From NCBI GenBank assembly GCA_964482325.1, contig CAYZXD010000003.1:41688-105687 (forward strand): a stretch of 64,000 bases of DNA, in the 5' to 3' direction. Source of the stretch: CAYZJV01 sp964482325. GTDB lineage: Bacteria > Spirochaetota > Spirochaetia > Sphaerochaetales > Sphaerochaetaceae. Every line of letters starts with the position of its first letter. The first letter of the stretch is position 1. The notes beneath the pieces are model-generated. The model did not search any database. It was not told the origin of the DNA and was given only the letters and a program-made list of their open reading frames with translations. The position numbers and the translations under genes are program-made. This document shows, one piece after another, positions 51,296 to 59,734 of the stretch.

Positions 51296-52162
51296 ATGAT
51301 ACTGGAAAAATCGGCCATTATGGGATATTGCAATGGAGTAGCTCATGTAATTAATCTCGCGCATGAGTGTATCCGTCTTGCGAAAGAAGCTGATCTGCCT
51401 GCCTATTCCATTGGATGGTTTATTCATAACCCAACAGTTGTCGAACATTTCTCCCGGGCTGGGATGCGTCACATTGAGTTCCCTGAAGAAGGAACACCGG
51501 GAATTGCTCTTATTCGTGCGCATGGGATCGGCGATCCACTCCGAGACCGATTTGAACGTGCGGGGTACCAGCTTATCGATGGAACCTGTGGTAACGTCGC
51601 TTATTCGCAGCGGATGATCAGAAATAGTGATCCTTCCTATCATGTGGTGCTTGCAGGTCTCGCTGATCATAGTGAAGTGAAGGCTCTATCGCATGTATGG
51701 AATGCACAGAAAGAGATCATTCCGGTTTCAATCGTGGAGCATGAGCGAATGGTTGATGAGTTGCCCTCGTTCGGTGAAGATACAGTGCTCCTCATGGCTC
51801 AGACAACCTTTCCTTCGGTTACCTATGAAAATATTATTCAGCGGATGCAGCAGCGGTTTGGTGATCGTCTCAAGATGGGAAACCGGTTGTGTCCTATTAC
51901 CTCTCGCCGGCATGAAGCAATAAATCAGTTGTGCGATAAGGTTGATGCGGTTATTGTAATAGGAGGAAAAATGAGTGCGAATACGGCTTCTCTGGCGCGT
52001 CTGGTAGAACGACGGGGACTTCCTGTTTGGCATATTGAGCGGGCCCAAGAAATCCCGCATGAAATTTATCAGTTCGACCGAGTTGGAATTACTGCGGGAA
52101 CCTCTACCCCTCCGGAGGATATAGATGCCGTGTATGAAGCACTTAAGGCGGGAAGCGTATGA
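51296..52162 (+). CDS. ispH: 4-hydroxy-3-methylbut-2-enyl diphosphate reductase
   Basis: A 288-residue 4Fe-4S enzyme, last step of the MEP pathway to IPP and DMAPP. The three cluster cysteines are in MGYCNGV, IDGTCGNV and RLCPITSRRHEA. Substrate residues appear in IHNPTVVEHF, IRAHGIGD, GGKMSANTASLARL and ITAGTSTPPEDI. Several of these differ from the usual forms (GFC-GV, DATCP, SSNT), but the cysteines, histidines and the AHG motif are kept. GGAGGG precedes the ATG, and the last 4 bases overlap the HAD gene. Confidence 0.88.
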   Translation: MILEKSAIMGYCNGVAHVINLAHECIRLAKEADLPAYSIGWFIHNPTVVEHFSRAGMRHIEFPEEGTPGIALIRAHGIGDPLRDRFERAGYQLIDGTCGNVAYSQRMIRNSDPSYHVVLAGLADHSEVKALSHVWNAQKEIIPVSIVEHERMVDELPSFGEDTVLLMAQTTFPSVTYENIIQRMQQRFGDRLKMGNRLCPITSRRHEAINQLCDKVDAVIVIGGKMSANTASLARLVERRGLPVWHIERAQEIPHEIYQFDRVGITAGTSTPPEDIDAVYEALKAGSV

Positions 52163-52992
52163 CTGATGTTAGCCGACGATACTGTTCGTCAGAAGAGACG
52201 CTGCAGCGGATGCAGGAGAAACAGGCCTTCATCTGTGATATGGATGGAGTTATTTATCATGGGAATCGGTTGTTGCCAGGGGTGAAGCCCTTCATTGAGT
52301 GGTTGAAACAGACCGGTCGACATTTTCTGTTCCTTACCAATTCAAGTGAGCGCTCTCCAGTAGAATTGAAGCAAAAAATGAAACGACTTGGTATTGACCT
52401 TGAGACAGATCATTTTTACACTTCAGCCTTGGCAACAGCGGGGTTTCTCGCATCGCAGGTTCCCGGCGGTACAGCTTATGTTATCGGAGAGGCAGGACTC
52501 ATCAATGCCTTGTATGAGGTCGGGTATTCTATGAATGATGTCAATCCCGATTATGTTGTGGTGGGTGAGTCCAAAACCTACAATTATGAAACAGTCATTC
52601 GGGCGGCAAATCTGGTGCGTAACGGAGCTCGACTCATCGGTACCAATCCGGATATGACCGGGCCGCTTGAAGAGGGAATTGTCCCTGCAACGGGAGCGCT
52701 TATTTTGCCTATTGCAAAGACTGCAGGGGTTGAACCGTATTTTGTTGGTAAACCAAATCCGGTTATGATGCGCCAGGCATTGAATCGACTTCAGTGTAAG
52801 AGGGAAGAGACTGCTATTATTGGTGATCGCATGGATACTGATATCGTCAGTGGTATCGAAAGTGGTATTGATCCGATCCTAGTGCTCTCTGGAGTATCCG
52901 ATAAAGAGACTCCGGGGAGATTCGCTTATCGTCCACAGCTGGTACTTGATTCGGTCGGAACGTTGGTTCCAGACCCACAGAACAATGATTAG
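52159..52992 (+). CDS. HAD-IIA family phosphatase (NagD-like)
   Basis: A 277-residue haloacid dehalogenase-fold hydrolase. Motif I is FICDMDGVIYHGNRL (nucleophile and acid aspartates), motif II FLTNSSERSP, and motif IV IIGDRMDTDIVSGI. The IIA cap lies between motifs II and III. The family dephosphorylates small phosphates such as nucleotides, 2-phosphoglycolate or glycerol phosphate. It overlaps ispH by an ATGA and precedes rex by 9 bases, so these three form one operon. Confidence 0.9.
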   Translation: MTDVSRRYCSSEETLQRMQEKQAFICDMDGVIYHGNRLLPGVKPFIEWLKQTGRHFLFLTNSSERSPVELKQKMKRLGIDLETDHFYTSALATAGFLASQVPGGTAYVIGEAGLINALYEVGYSMNDVNPDYVVVGESKTYNYETVIRAANLVRNGARLIGTNPDMTGPLEEGIVPATGALILPIAKTAGVEPYFVGKPNPVMMRQALNRLQCKREETAIIGDRMDTDIVSGIESGIDPILVLSGVSDKETPGRFAYRPQLVLDSVGTLVPDPQNND

Positions 52993-53001
52993 GAGGAGCT
53001 G

Positions 53002-53628
53002 ATGATTTCCATTCCGACCATTAAACGATTCCCTTCATATCTACGTCTTTTACGTCAGTATCGTGCAGAGGGGCAACAGTGGATTTCTGCTACCATCCTT
53101 GCCGGAGAATTGGGGCTCACCCCGATTCAGGTTCGCAAGGATATGGCTGGGACCGGAGTTGAAGGAAAACCGAAGGTGGGTTTTGAAATTGATGCCCTGA
53201 TTGCTGCCATCGTTCAGAATCTCGGATGGGATACTGCTACTGAAGCTATTCTTATCGGAGCTGGTCACCTTGGAGTGGCTCTTTCCCGGTATGAGGGATT
53301 TGCCAGCTATGGATTGAGCATAGTAGCGGTCTTTGACAGTGATCCAGAAAAATTTGGGAGACCTATCGGAAAGACCATTGTCTATCCCATGAGCGAACTC
53401 AAAGATTTTGTCACATCTCGCGGGATTACCATTGCTGTCATTACGGTTCCGAGCGAAGCGGCGCAGGAGGTGGCAGATACCCTCGTTGATGCCGGAATAA
53501 AGGCCATCTGGAATTTTGCCCCGAAAGATCTCCGCCTTCCTGCACAGGTGGTATTACAGCGTACTGATCTTGCAACAAGTTTTGCCGTGCTCTCTGCAAA
53601 ATGCAAGCGATTATTTGAGCAATGTTGA
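53002..53628 (+). CDS. rex: Redox-sensing transcriptional repressor Rex
   Basis: A 208-residue repressor that binds DNA when NADH/NAD+ is low and is released by NADH. The N-terminal winged helix is WISATILAGELGLTPIQVRKDMA; the Rossmann domain has LIGAGHLGVALSRYEGF with the GxGxxG motif and VFDSDPEKFG. Rex controls fermentation and hydrogenase genes in many anaerobes. It lies 134 bases upstream of the hydrogenase operon, whose promoter region contains TTCACA half-sites, a possible target. Confidence 0.93.
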   Translation: MISIPTIKRFPSYLRLLRQYRAEGQQWISATILAGELGLTPIQVRKDMAGTGVEGKPKVGFEIDALIAAIVQNLGWDTATEAILIGAGHLGVALSRYEGFASYGLSIVAVFDSDPEKFGRPIGKTIVYPMSELKDFVTSRGITIAVITVPSEAAQEVADTLVDAGIKAIWNFAPKDLRLPAQVVLQRTDLATSFAVLSAKCKRLFEQC

Positions 53629-53634
53629 GAAAAA

Positions 53635-53671
53635 TGTGAATTAAATAATATTATTAAATGTTTTATTCACA
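53635..53671. promoter_or_regulatory. AT-rich inverted repeat with Rex-like half-sites
   Basis: TGTGAAT (53635-53641) and ATTCACA (53665-53671) are inverted arms separated by 23 A/T-rich bases. Classic Rex sites have the same TTGTGAA/TTCACAA words only 4-6 bases apart, so this is a weak candidate. It may instead be an AT-rich rex terminator. Confidence 0.3.
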
Positions 53672-53727
53672 ATAAAAACAGAAAATTGCCCTTTTTAGCT
53701 AAAGAATAATTCTCCCGGTAATATTAA

Positions 53728-53756
53728 TTGACATTCAATCGATAATTTATTATCCT
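53728..53756 (+). promoter_or_regulatory. Promoter of the hydrogenase operon, probably leaderless
   Basis: TTGACA (53728-53733, perfect), 17-base spacer, TATCCT (53751-53756). The predicted start coincides with the ATG at 53763, and no Shine-Dalgarno sequence lies upstream. Confidence 0.65.
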
Positions 53757-53762
53757 TTGCGC

Positions 53763-54026
53763 ATGGACGTAATTGAAGTTGATTTGTGTATGGGAAGTTC
53801 GTGTTTTGCCCGCGGGAATGCTCAGGCTCTTGAATACCTTGAAGCCGCTATTGCTGATCAAGGTCTTGAAAATCGTGTTCGACTCTCCGGGCATCTCTGT
53901 CTCGAAACCTGTTCTGGTGGACCAAACATCCGCATCGGTGGGACTACCCATCATCAAGTAAATCCTGAAACAGTTCTTGCTCTGCTTAATGATGCCTTAG
54001 AAGAACAGGAGAAGCTTAATGGGTAA
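53763..54026 (+). CDS. Thioredoxin-like [2Fe-2S] ferredoxin, hydrogenase-associated
   Basis: An 87-residue protein with the four-cysteine pattern of thioredoxin-like 2Fe-2S ferredoxins: C9-x4-C14 and C46-x3-C50 (LCMGSSCF and HLCLETCSGG). It probably shuttles electrons to or from the adjacent H-cluster proteins, as HndA/NuoE-like domains do. The ATG at 53763 fits the promoter; the TTG at 53757 would precede the predicted transcription start. Overlaps the next gene by 8 bases. Confidence 0.85.
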   Translation: MDVIEVDLCMGSSCFARGNAQALEYLEAAIADQGLENRVRLSGHLCLETCSGGPNIRIGGTTHHQVNPETVLALLNDALEEQEKLNG

Positions 54027-55854
54027 CGGAAATCCTCATCGCTATCCCATTTATACTGAATTCACTGAATGCCGAGATTGCTATAAGTGTGTACGCGCCT
54101 GTCCGGTGAAATCAATCCAGGTCAGAGAGGCTCGGGCTGTGGTGGTACGGGATCGCTGTATTTCTTGTGGGCGTTGTGTCGATATCTGTCCAGCTCAAGC
54201 AAAGAAGATCCGAAACGATATCTCTGCAGCAGCAGCTCTCATTCAGAATCGGCGAAGAGTCATCGTTTCTCTTGCCCCATCTTTTTCTGCCGAATTCTCA
54301 GAAAACCCTGAGGCTCTCCTTATGGGATTGAGAAAACTTGGCTTCAGTGATATTTCTGAAACAGCTATCGGAGCTACGCTTGTTTCTGCTGCGATTGATG
54401 AGCAGATACGCAGCACTGGCAGTTGTTCTTGGATTTCAACTGCTTGTCCGTCAGTGGTTGAGTTGATTCATCGGTATTATCCTGAACTGATTGATCAGTT
54501 GGCCCCAATTCCATCTCCCCTGCAGTGCCACAGTGCTTATTTGCGAGAACTCTATGGCCAAGACATCGGCATTGTCTTTATTGGGCCTTGTATTGCCAAA
54601 AAGGTAGAAGCCGATCAGAGTCCAGGTTATCCCGATGTTGCCCTTACATTTCGTGAATTACGCTCTTGGTTTTCTGATACACACATAGATCTTACTAAGC
54701 TACCGTCATCAGGAGCAGAAATGGTACCAATGATTCCCTTCCCTGCAGGAGAAAGTACCCTGTATCCGATTGAAGGCGGTATGGTCTCTTCTTTTGCCAT
54801 TGGGAAAAAGATCTTCCAAGATCAGGCTATATCGGTTTCGGGAGTCCCTTATGTTATGGAAGCGTTAGCCGATTTGTGTACTCATCATGAACAGCGTTTG
54901 CCTTTTCTTGAATTACTCAACTGTGAAGGAGGGTGTATTAACGGTCCTGGTACTTCCAGTTTTCGATCCTGTGCAGTAAGTAAGGCAACCGCCTCCCGTT
55001 TTACAAAGAATCGTCTGGATTCTGATCAGAAAAATTTTGAGGCTCCCTTGGACTATGTAAAGAAAATGCTGAACCAGGGGTATGGTCTATTAAAGATGCA
55101 AGATTTCACCATAGTAATGCCTGTGCAGAAACTTAGGTATCAGCAAAGTCACATCACAGAGCAGGCAATCGCGCAAGCTCTGAAAGATTTGGGGAAAACC
55201 TCTCGGGGTGACGAGTTAAACTGTGGGGGTTGTGGGTACAATACCTGTCGTGATATGGCGATTGCCTGTCTTGAAGGGATGGCAGAACCAGAGATGTGTG
55301 TGACCAAGATGCGTAAGCTTGCTCAAAGCAAAATCGACGTACTATTACAGACTTTGCCGATGGGCGTGGTCATTGTAGATCGGAATCTCAAGATAGCCGA
55401 TTGCAATAGTGCCTTCCTGACTCTGTTTACCGATCTTGATGGAGATCTTAGCGCTGTAGCTGTTGAACGGGTAGTGGGGTTGCCACTGAAACGGTTTGTT
55501 CCTTTTCATGGAGAATTCAGCCAGCAATTTGATCGGATTGATGTTCCCGGGCAGTATAGACTTCATTACCAGAAAAAAGTGCTTAAAGTGACCTTTTTTA
55601 CTATCGAAAGTCATCGTTTAGTAGGAGCAATGTTTCAAGATATTACCACTCCCACGGTACGTCGAGAGACAGTGGTGAAGAAGGCTGATGCCGTAATTCA
55701 GAAAAGTCTTGAGACTGTCCAGCAGATTGCTTCTCTGCTGGGAGAAAATGCTGCTGAAACAGAAATTATGCTGAATTCGCTGATTGATGCGTTCCAAGTG
55801 CCAAACGGGGATACCGGCGATGGGTTTCTTCCTGATCGAGATGAAAGGATCTGA
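54019..55854 (+). CDS. Sensory-type [FeFe] hydrogenase protein with PAS domain (HydS/HfsB-like)
   Basis: A 611-residue multidomain protein: two 4Fe-4S clusters (C18-C28 and C47-C57), an H-cluster domain (about 75-320), an extra CGGCGYNTC cluster domain (C402, C405, C410, C427) and a PAS domain (about 440-545). The H-cluster ligands are kept: C143 (STACPSV), C191 (GPCIAKK), and C302 and C306 (NCEGGC). However the first cysteine of the TSCCP motif, the proton-transfer residue, is Ala142. That pattern fits group C sensory hydrogenases rather than fast H2 producers. AGGAG precedes the ATG. Confidence 0.85.
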   Translation: MGNGNPHRYPIYTEFTECRDCYKCVRACPVKSIQVREARAVVVRDRCISCGRCVDICPAQAKKIRNDISAAAALIQNRRRVIVSLAPSFSAEFSENPEALLMGLRKLGFSDISETAIGATLVSAAIDEQIRSTGSCSWISTACPSVVELIHRYYPELIDQLAPIPSPLQCHSAYLRELYGQDIGIVFIGPCIAKKVEADQSPGYPDVALTFRELRSWFSDTHIDLTKLPSSGAEMVPMIPFPAGESTLYPIEGGMVSSFAIGKKIFQDQAISVSGVPYVMEALADLCTHHEQRLPFLELLNCEGGCINGPGTSSFRSCAVSKATASRFTKNRLDSDQKNFEAPLDYVKKMLNQGYGLLKMQDFTIVMPVQKLRYQQSHITEQAIAQALKDLGKTSRGDELNCGGCGYNTCRDMAIACLEGMAEPEMCVTKMRKLAQSKIDVLLQTLPMGVVIVDRNLKIADCNSAFLTLFTDLDGDLSAVAVERVVGLPLKRFVPFHGEFSQQFDRIDVPGQYRLHYQKKVLKVTFFTIESHRLVGAMFQDITTPTVRRETVVKKADAVIQKSLETVQQIASLLGENAAETEIMLNSLIDAFQVPNGDTGDGFLPDRDERI

Positions 55855-55856
55855 AG

Positions 55857-57050
55857 ATGAATGATATCTTTATTGATGTAGATTATCATCAGATGTACAA
55901 ATCAGGACAGAAGATTGGAGGGGATGTATTTCTTCAATCCAAGCACGCTCGGTCAAATCAGATTGTTTGTACCCTCTCCGATGGCCTTGGTAGTGGAGTT
56001 AAGGCTAATGTTCTGGCGAATCTTACCGCTCACATGGCGCATAAACTCTCATTCAGCCCAATGCATATCACGAAGTCAGCAAAAATCATTATGAATACCC
56101 TGCCGGTGTGCAGTGAACGTAAAATCAGTTACTCAACGTTCACCATTGCGGATATTCGATGTGATAATCCACATGAGATTACTGCGCAGCTCATAGAGTA
56201 TGATAATCCGCCGGTCTTGCATTTCTGCGGCTCTGTGCAGCGAACTATCGGTGTAAAGCGTATTAATCTTGATCGGGAAGGGGCCTACAAAGAAGAAGTT
56301 GTTCGTCAATCGTCGCTAGCACTTGATATGGGCGATCGGTTGATCATGTTCACTGATGGGGTGACACAATCGGGGATGGGGAAAACCTTCCCTCTTGGGT
56401 GGCGCCATACAGGAGTAGCGAAATATATTTCCGATTTGATCGAACATAATCCTGACATCTCTTCACGTGAGTTGTCAGCAGCAATTATACGAAAGGCAGT
56501 CACCTTCGATGCATTTTCTGCGAAAGACGATATTACGTGTGCCGTGGTCTACGTACGGCGACCGAGAAGAACTTTGGTCGTCACCGGTCCTCCGTTTACC
56601 CGAGATAATGATGAGTTGCTGATGCAGAAAGTGCGAGATTTTGACGGGAAAAAGATCATTTCCGGGGGGACTACTGCACAGATCATTTCCCGGCTTACGG
56701 GTAAGAAGGTATCAGTTGATCTCTCTTCCTGGTCTGTTGGTGTACCACCGGTATCAAAGATGGATGGAATTGATCTTGTTACTGAAGGAATGCTTACCCT
56801 TGCAAAGGTTGCCACAGCACTGGAGCAGAAGATTCCGGTAAATACGATGGGCAATGATGCAGTACGGAGATTTGTCTCACTCATGCTCGATAGTGATCAA
56901 GTATCTTTTATTGTCGGAACTAAAATTAATGAAGCACATCAAGATCCCAATATACCGGTAGAGATCGGTATTAGACGTACCATTGTTGGTCGGATAAGGA
57001 ACGCATTAGAACAACAGTTTCTTAAGGAAACGGTATTGGAATATTTATGA
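55857..57050 (+). CDS. SpoIIE/PP2C-type serine phosphatase, hydrogenase-associated
   Basis: A 397-residue protein. The N-terminal 230 residues are a SpoIIE phosphatase domain: LSDGLGSGVKAN and MFTDGVTQSG supply metal-binding aspartates, and FSAKDDITCAVVYV the last one. The C-terminal 160 residues (TLVVTGPPFTRDNDELL, KIISGGTTAQIISRLTG) form a second domain I do not recognise. It begins 2 bases after the PAS hydrogenase gene. The obvious model is that H2 or redox sensing by the PAS protein controls this phosphatase, which acts on an unseen phosphoprotein. Confidence 0.82.
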   Translation: MNDIFIDVDYHQMYKSGQKIGGDVFLQSKHARSNQIVCTLSDGLGSGVKANVLANLTAHMAHKLSFSPMHITKSAKIIMNTLPVCSERKISYSTFTIADIRCDNPHEITAQLIEYDNPPVLHFCGSVQRTIGVKRINLDREGAYKEEVVRQSSLALDMGDRLIMFTDGVTQSGMGKTFPLGWRHTGVAKYISDLIEHNPDISSRELSAAIIRKAVTFDAFSAKDDITCAVVYVRRPRRTLVVTGPPFTRDNDELLMQKVRDFDGKKIISGGTTAQIISRLTGKKVSVDLSSWSVGVPPVSKMDGIDLVTEGMLTLAKVATALEQKIPVNTMGNDAVRRFVSLMLDSDQVSFIVGTKINEAHQDPNIPVEIGIRRTIVGRIRNALEQQFLKETVLEYL

Positions 57051-57077
57051 TGAAGAGAAAATATCTGGAGGAAGGAA

Positions 57078-57350
57078 ATGGTGCATAAGAAAGTGGTCGT
57101 GAAAATTTGTGTAGGAACGGCCTGTTTTGTTCAAGGTGGAGCAGATTTGTTATTGTATGAAGATTTTCTCGATCCGGATCTTCTTTCTATGTGTGAGATT
57201 GAAGGATCTTCCTGCATCGGAAGGTGTAAACTTGATGATTTTGAAGGAAAGGCTCCCTTTGTGGAAATTGATGGAACGGTATTTGGGCAGATGACGCCGA
57301 AACGGTTGATACAACTGATCAGGGAGGCTGTGAATGCTGGAAATAAATAA
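57078..57350 (+). CDS. Second thioredoxin-like [2Fe-2S] ferredoxin
   Basis: A 90-residue protein with C11-x4-C16 and C46-x3-C50 (ICVGTACF and SCIGRCKLDD), the same fold and ligand pattern as the 87-residue protein that opens the operon but clearly diverged from it. GGAGGAAGGA precedes the ATG. Its end overlaps the catalytic hydrogenase start by 17 bases, suggesting that this copy is the dedicated partner of that enzyme. Confidence 0.85.
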   Translation: MVHKKVVVKICVGTACFVQGGADLLLYEDFLDPDLLSMCEIEGSSCIGRCKLDDFEGKAPFVEIDGTVFGQMTPKRLIQLIREAVNAGNK

Positions 57351-58818
57351 TCAATACACTGTCATAAAGCGTAAGATTGATACTGAAGTATTAAAAGCCT
57401 TCTTTACCGGTAGATTGGAAGAGTCTGTAGACAGGCTTCCTATTAAGATTATTCCGAGAGATCGTGATCCAAATCGGTGTTGTGTATACAAGGAAAGAGC
57501 TATGGTTCGTTACCGTATTATGGCTCTTTTGGGAGTGGATATTGAACAGGAAGACGATGATTATCGAAGTCTTGCTTCATATGTGAAGCAGTCTTGGGAA
57601 TCTCCTATGCCGGTATTTCCTACGCTCACCACAATTGCTCCTGGCTGCAGTAGCTGTCCTGATGAGCAGTATCGGATAACCGATTCTTGCCGAGGCTGTT
57701 TTGCACGTCCCTGTATTGCTAATTGTCCCAAGGAAGCGATCCGTTTTGTGAATGGGAGAGCTTTCATTGATGATCAACGGTGTATCAAGTGTGGAAAATG
57801 TCTTGATGTATGTCCATTTCATGCGGTGATACAAGTACCGGTTCCCTGTGAGCAGGCCTGTCCGGTTGATGCAATTCATAAGAATGATCAGGGATTTGTG
57901 GAAATTGATCGGGAAAAATGTATCAACTGTGGTCACTGTTCTCGCTCCTGTCCATTTGGAGCCATTGTAGAACGAAGCTCTTTACTGCAAGTAGCAGATA
58001 TGCTGAAAGGAGAACAGGAAGTAGTCGCCATGATCGCTCCAGCAATTGAGGGACAATTCCCCGGATCATTGAATCAGATTATCTCAGGCTTGAAAGCTGT
58101 GGGGTTTTCCGAGGTTGTGGAAGTTGCTGAGGGAGCCCAAATCACCGCATCCCATGAAGCGCATGAAATAGGTGAACGTGTTGAATCAGGTCTCCCGTTC
58201 ATGACCACAAGCTGTTGCCCTGCCTATATGCAATTGGTCGACAAGCATGTTACAACCCTTTCTGATTATCGATCGCAAGCCCGTTCTCCCATGGTATATA
58301 CTGCTGAGCTCTGCTCAGATCGATATCCACAAGCAAAATTGGTCTTTATCGGCCCTTGTCTGGCAAAAAAAGTTGAAGCTGCCAGTATCCCGGAAATCTC
58401 ATCAGTGATTACTTTTACCGAGCTTGCTTCACTCTTTGTTGCCCGAGATATTGACATTCGGGAGATGCCAGAGGATCCCATGGTATCACCCGAACAGATC
58501 TTCAGTGACTGCAGGGAGTTTGCGGTTACTCAGGGTGTAGCAAATTCAGTACTGCGCCGTTGTGATGTTCCGATACAGACCATGCATATCAACGGTATTG
58601 ATCGAAAAACCATTCGTATCATGAAAACTTGGACTAGAAAAAGTCCCGATGCGCAACTCGTTGAAGTCATGTGTTGCGAAGGAGGGTGTCTTGCTGGTCC
58701 CGGTGTATTGGTAAATCCAAAGATTGCCCACCGCTTGCGTCAAGGCGTTGATGTGGCTACAGTGGGAACGCGACCAATCGTGGGGAGGGGTAAACATGTT
58801 CAAGCCGCTGGAGACTGA
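57334..58818 (+). CDS. Catalytic [FeFe] hydrogenase, group B-like
   Basis: A 494-residue iron-only hydrogenase. All three H-cluster motifs are complete: TTSCCPAY (C294, C295), FIGPCLAKKVE (C342) and VMCCEGGCLAGPG (C448, C452). The N-terminal part has many cysteines, including CRGC...CIANCPKE, CIKCGKCLDVCP and CINCGHCSRSCP, for at least three Fe-S clusters. It should make H2 from reduced ferredoxin. GGGAGG precedes the ATG. The HydEFG maturases needed for H-cluster assembly are not in this window. Confidence 0.9.
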   Translation: MLEINNQYTVIKRKIDTEVLKAFFTGRLEESVDRLPIKIIPRDRDPNRCCVYKERAMVRYRIMALLGVDIEQEDDDYRSLASYVKQSWESPMPVFPTLTTIAPGCSSCPDEQYRITDSCRGCFARPCIANCPKEAIRFVNGRAFIDDQRCIKCGKCLDVCPFHAVIQVPVPCEQACPVDAIHKNDQGFVEIDREKCINCGHCSRSCPFGAIVERSSLLQVADMLKGEQEVVAMIAPAIEGQFPGSLNQIISGLKAVGFSEVVEVAEGAQITASHEAHEIGERVESGLPFMTTSCCPAYMQLVDKHVTTLSDYRSQARSPMVYTAELCSDRYPQAKLVFIGPCLAKKVEAASIPEISSVITFTELASLFVARDIDIREMPEDPMVSPEQIFSDCREFAVTQGVANSVLRRCDVPIQTMHINGIDRKTIRIMKTWTRKSPDAQLVEVMCCEGGCLAGPGVLVNPKIAHRLRQGVDVATVGTRPIVGRGKHVQAAGD

Positions 58819-59305
58819 AGGGGCAGACCTGATTACATATGAGGAAGTGCTGCAACAGCTCAAATCTCTGATTGTCGAATCAGATACTACGTTTTTAGGA
58901 AGAATTGCATCGCTTGCAAATGCAAGTGCGCTTCTTGCACATTATCTGCAGGATATCAACTGGATCGGCTTTTACCTCGTCTCATCACAACAGGAAAAAC
59001 AAACGCTGGTCCTTGGACCATTCCAAGGGTCTGTGGCCTGTGTCTCTATCGAAAGAGGTGCCGGGGTCTGCGGGACTGCATGGAAATATCAGAAGACACA
59101 AGTTGTTGCCGATGTGTTGCAGTTTCCCGGTCATATTGCCTGTGATGCAGCTAGTAGAAGCGAAGTCGTGGTTCCTTTGATGTCACACGGGACGGTTGTC
59201 GGAGTTCTTGATGTCGACAGTCCGATCATTGACCGTTTTACCCTGGATGAGGTGACCTTCCTGGAACAGGCTGCACATATTATCAGCAGAATATTTCCCG
59301 CCTGA
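58796..59305 (+). CDS. msrC: Free methionine-(R)-sulfoxide reductase (GAF domain)
   Basis: A 169-residue GAF-domain enzyme that reduces free Met-R-sulfoxide. INWIGFYLV, LGPFQGSVACVSIERGAGVCGTA and FPGHIACDAASRSEVVVPL are diagnostic; the three catalytic-site cysteines are C82, C92 and C116, matching the E. coli arrangement. The ATG at 58796 follows GGGGAGGGG. It overlaps the hydrogenase gene by 23 bases, so it is co-transcribed, perhaps as protection against oxidants. Confidence 0.93.
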   Translation: MFKPLETEGADLITYEEVLQQLKSLIVESDTTFLGRIASLANASALLAHYLQDINWIGFYLVSSQQEKQTLVLGPFQGSVACVSIERGAGVCGTAWKYQKTQVVADVLQFPGHIACDAASRSEVVVPLMSHGTVVGVLDVDSPIIDRFTLDEVTFLEQAAHIISRIFPA

Positions 59306-59319
59306 TCATGTGCGGGAAA
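59294..59319 (+). terminator. Terminator-like hairpin after msrC
   Basis: TTTCCCGC (59294-59301) pairs with GCGGGAAA (59312-59319), 10-base loop, overlapping the msrC stop. ATCATTCTTC follows, a weak T-tract. Confidence 0.6.
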
Positions 59320-59333
59320 ATCATTCTTCTCGC

Positions 59334-59339
59334 TTGACA
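59334..59339 (+). promoter_or_regulatory. Likely -35 element for the T-box/thrS transcript
   Basis: Perfect TTGACA at 59334-59339. The -10 is not obvious: CACTAT at 59357-59362 has the right 17-base spacing but a poor match. The start would be near 59368, at the 5' edge of the T-box. Confidence 0.45.
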
Positions 59340-59367
59340 TAACGCTAAATCATACACACTATTAACT

Positions 59368-59700
59368 CAGTGGTGACGACGGAGACGAGTAATCGATCAG
59401 TATGGTCTGTGAGAGGACGTCCTTCTGTTTTTGCAGTTGGGTGTGAGACGTCTGGCGTGCTTCGATGAAAACCCCTCCCGAGCCGCAGGTCGAACGGTAT
59501 GATGGATCATCATCCCTGTAGACCTGCCGTTTACCTGTACGTAACAGGCGCAATGAGCGTCTGCAGTAGTGTGTAAGAGGTACTGCAGGAAGTAAGGTGG
59601 AACCGCGGAAACATGGCCTTCATGTTCTCGTCCTTACCGGTGGTGGTGTATGTATGTGCATCCCCTGTAAGGATGAGTATGTGGGGGCTTTTATATTTTA
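59368..59700 (+). ncRNA. T-box leader regulating thrS
   Basis: The 3' core AAGGTGGAACCGCGG (59594-59608) is the T-box sequence that binds the tRNA acceptor end. Upstream, GACGACGGAGACGAGTA (from 59375) is the conserved 5' side of Stem I with its AGTA loop. ATCGA there pairs with TCGAT at 59462-59466, placing the specifier loop at GAAAACC; the codon ACC (59471-59473) is threonine, agreeing with the downstream gene. Uncharged tRNA-Thr would favour the antiterminator and allow thrS transcription. This fills the 59306-59734 gap. Confidence 0.9.
59662..59699 (+). terminator. T-box-controlled terminator
   Basis: CCCCTGTA (59662-59669) can pair with TGTGGGGG (G-U pairs included, up to 59687), followed by CTTTTATATTTT. 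An alternative GTCCTTAC/GTAAGGAT pairing using upstream bases competes with it. Confidence 0.65.
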
Positions 59701-59734
59701 AAATAGCCGGTGTTTTGGCACAAGAGGAGTAGAT

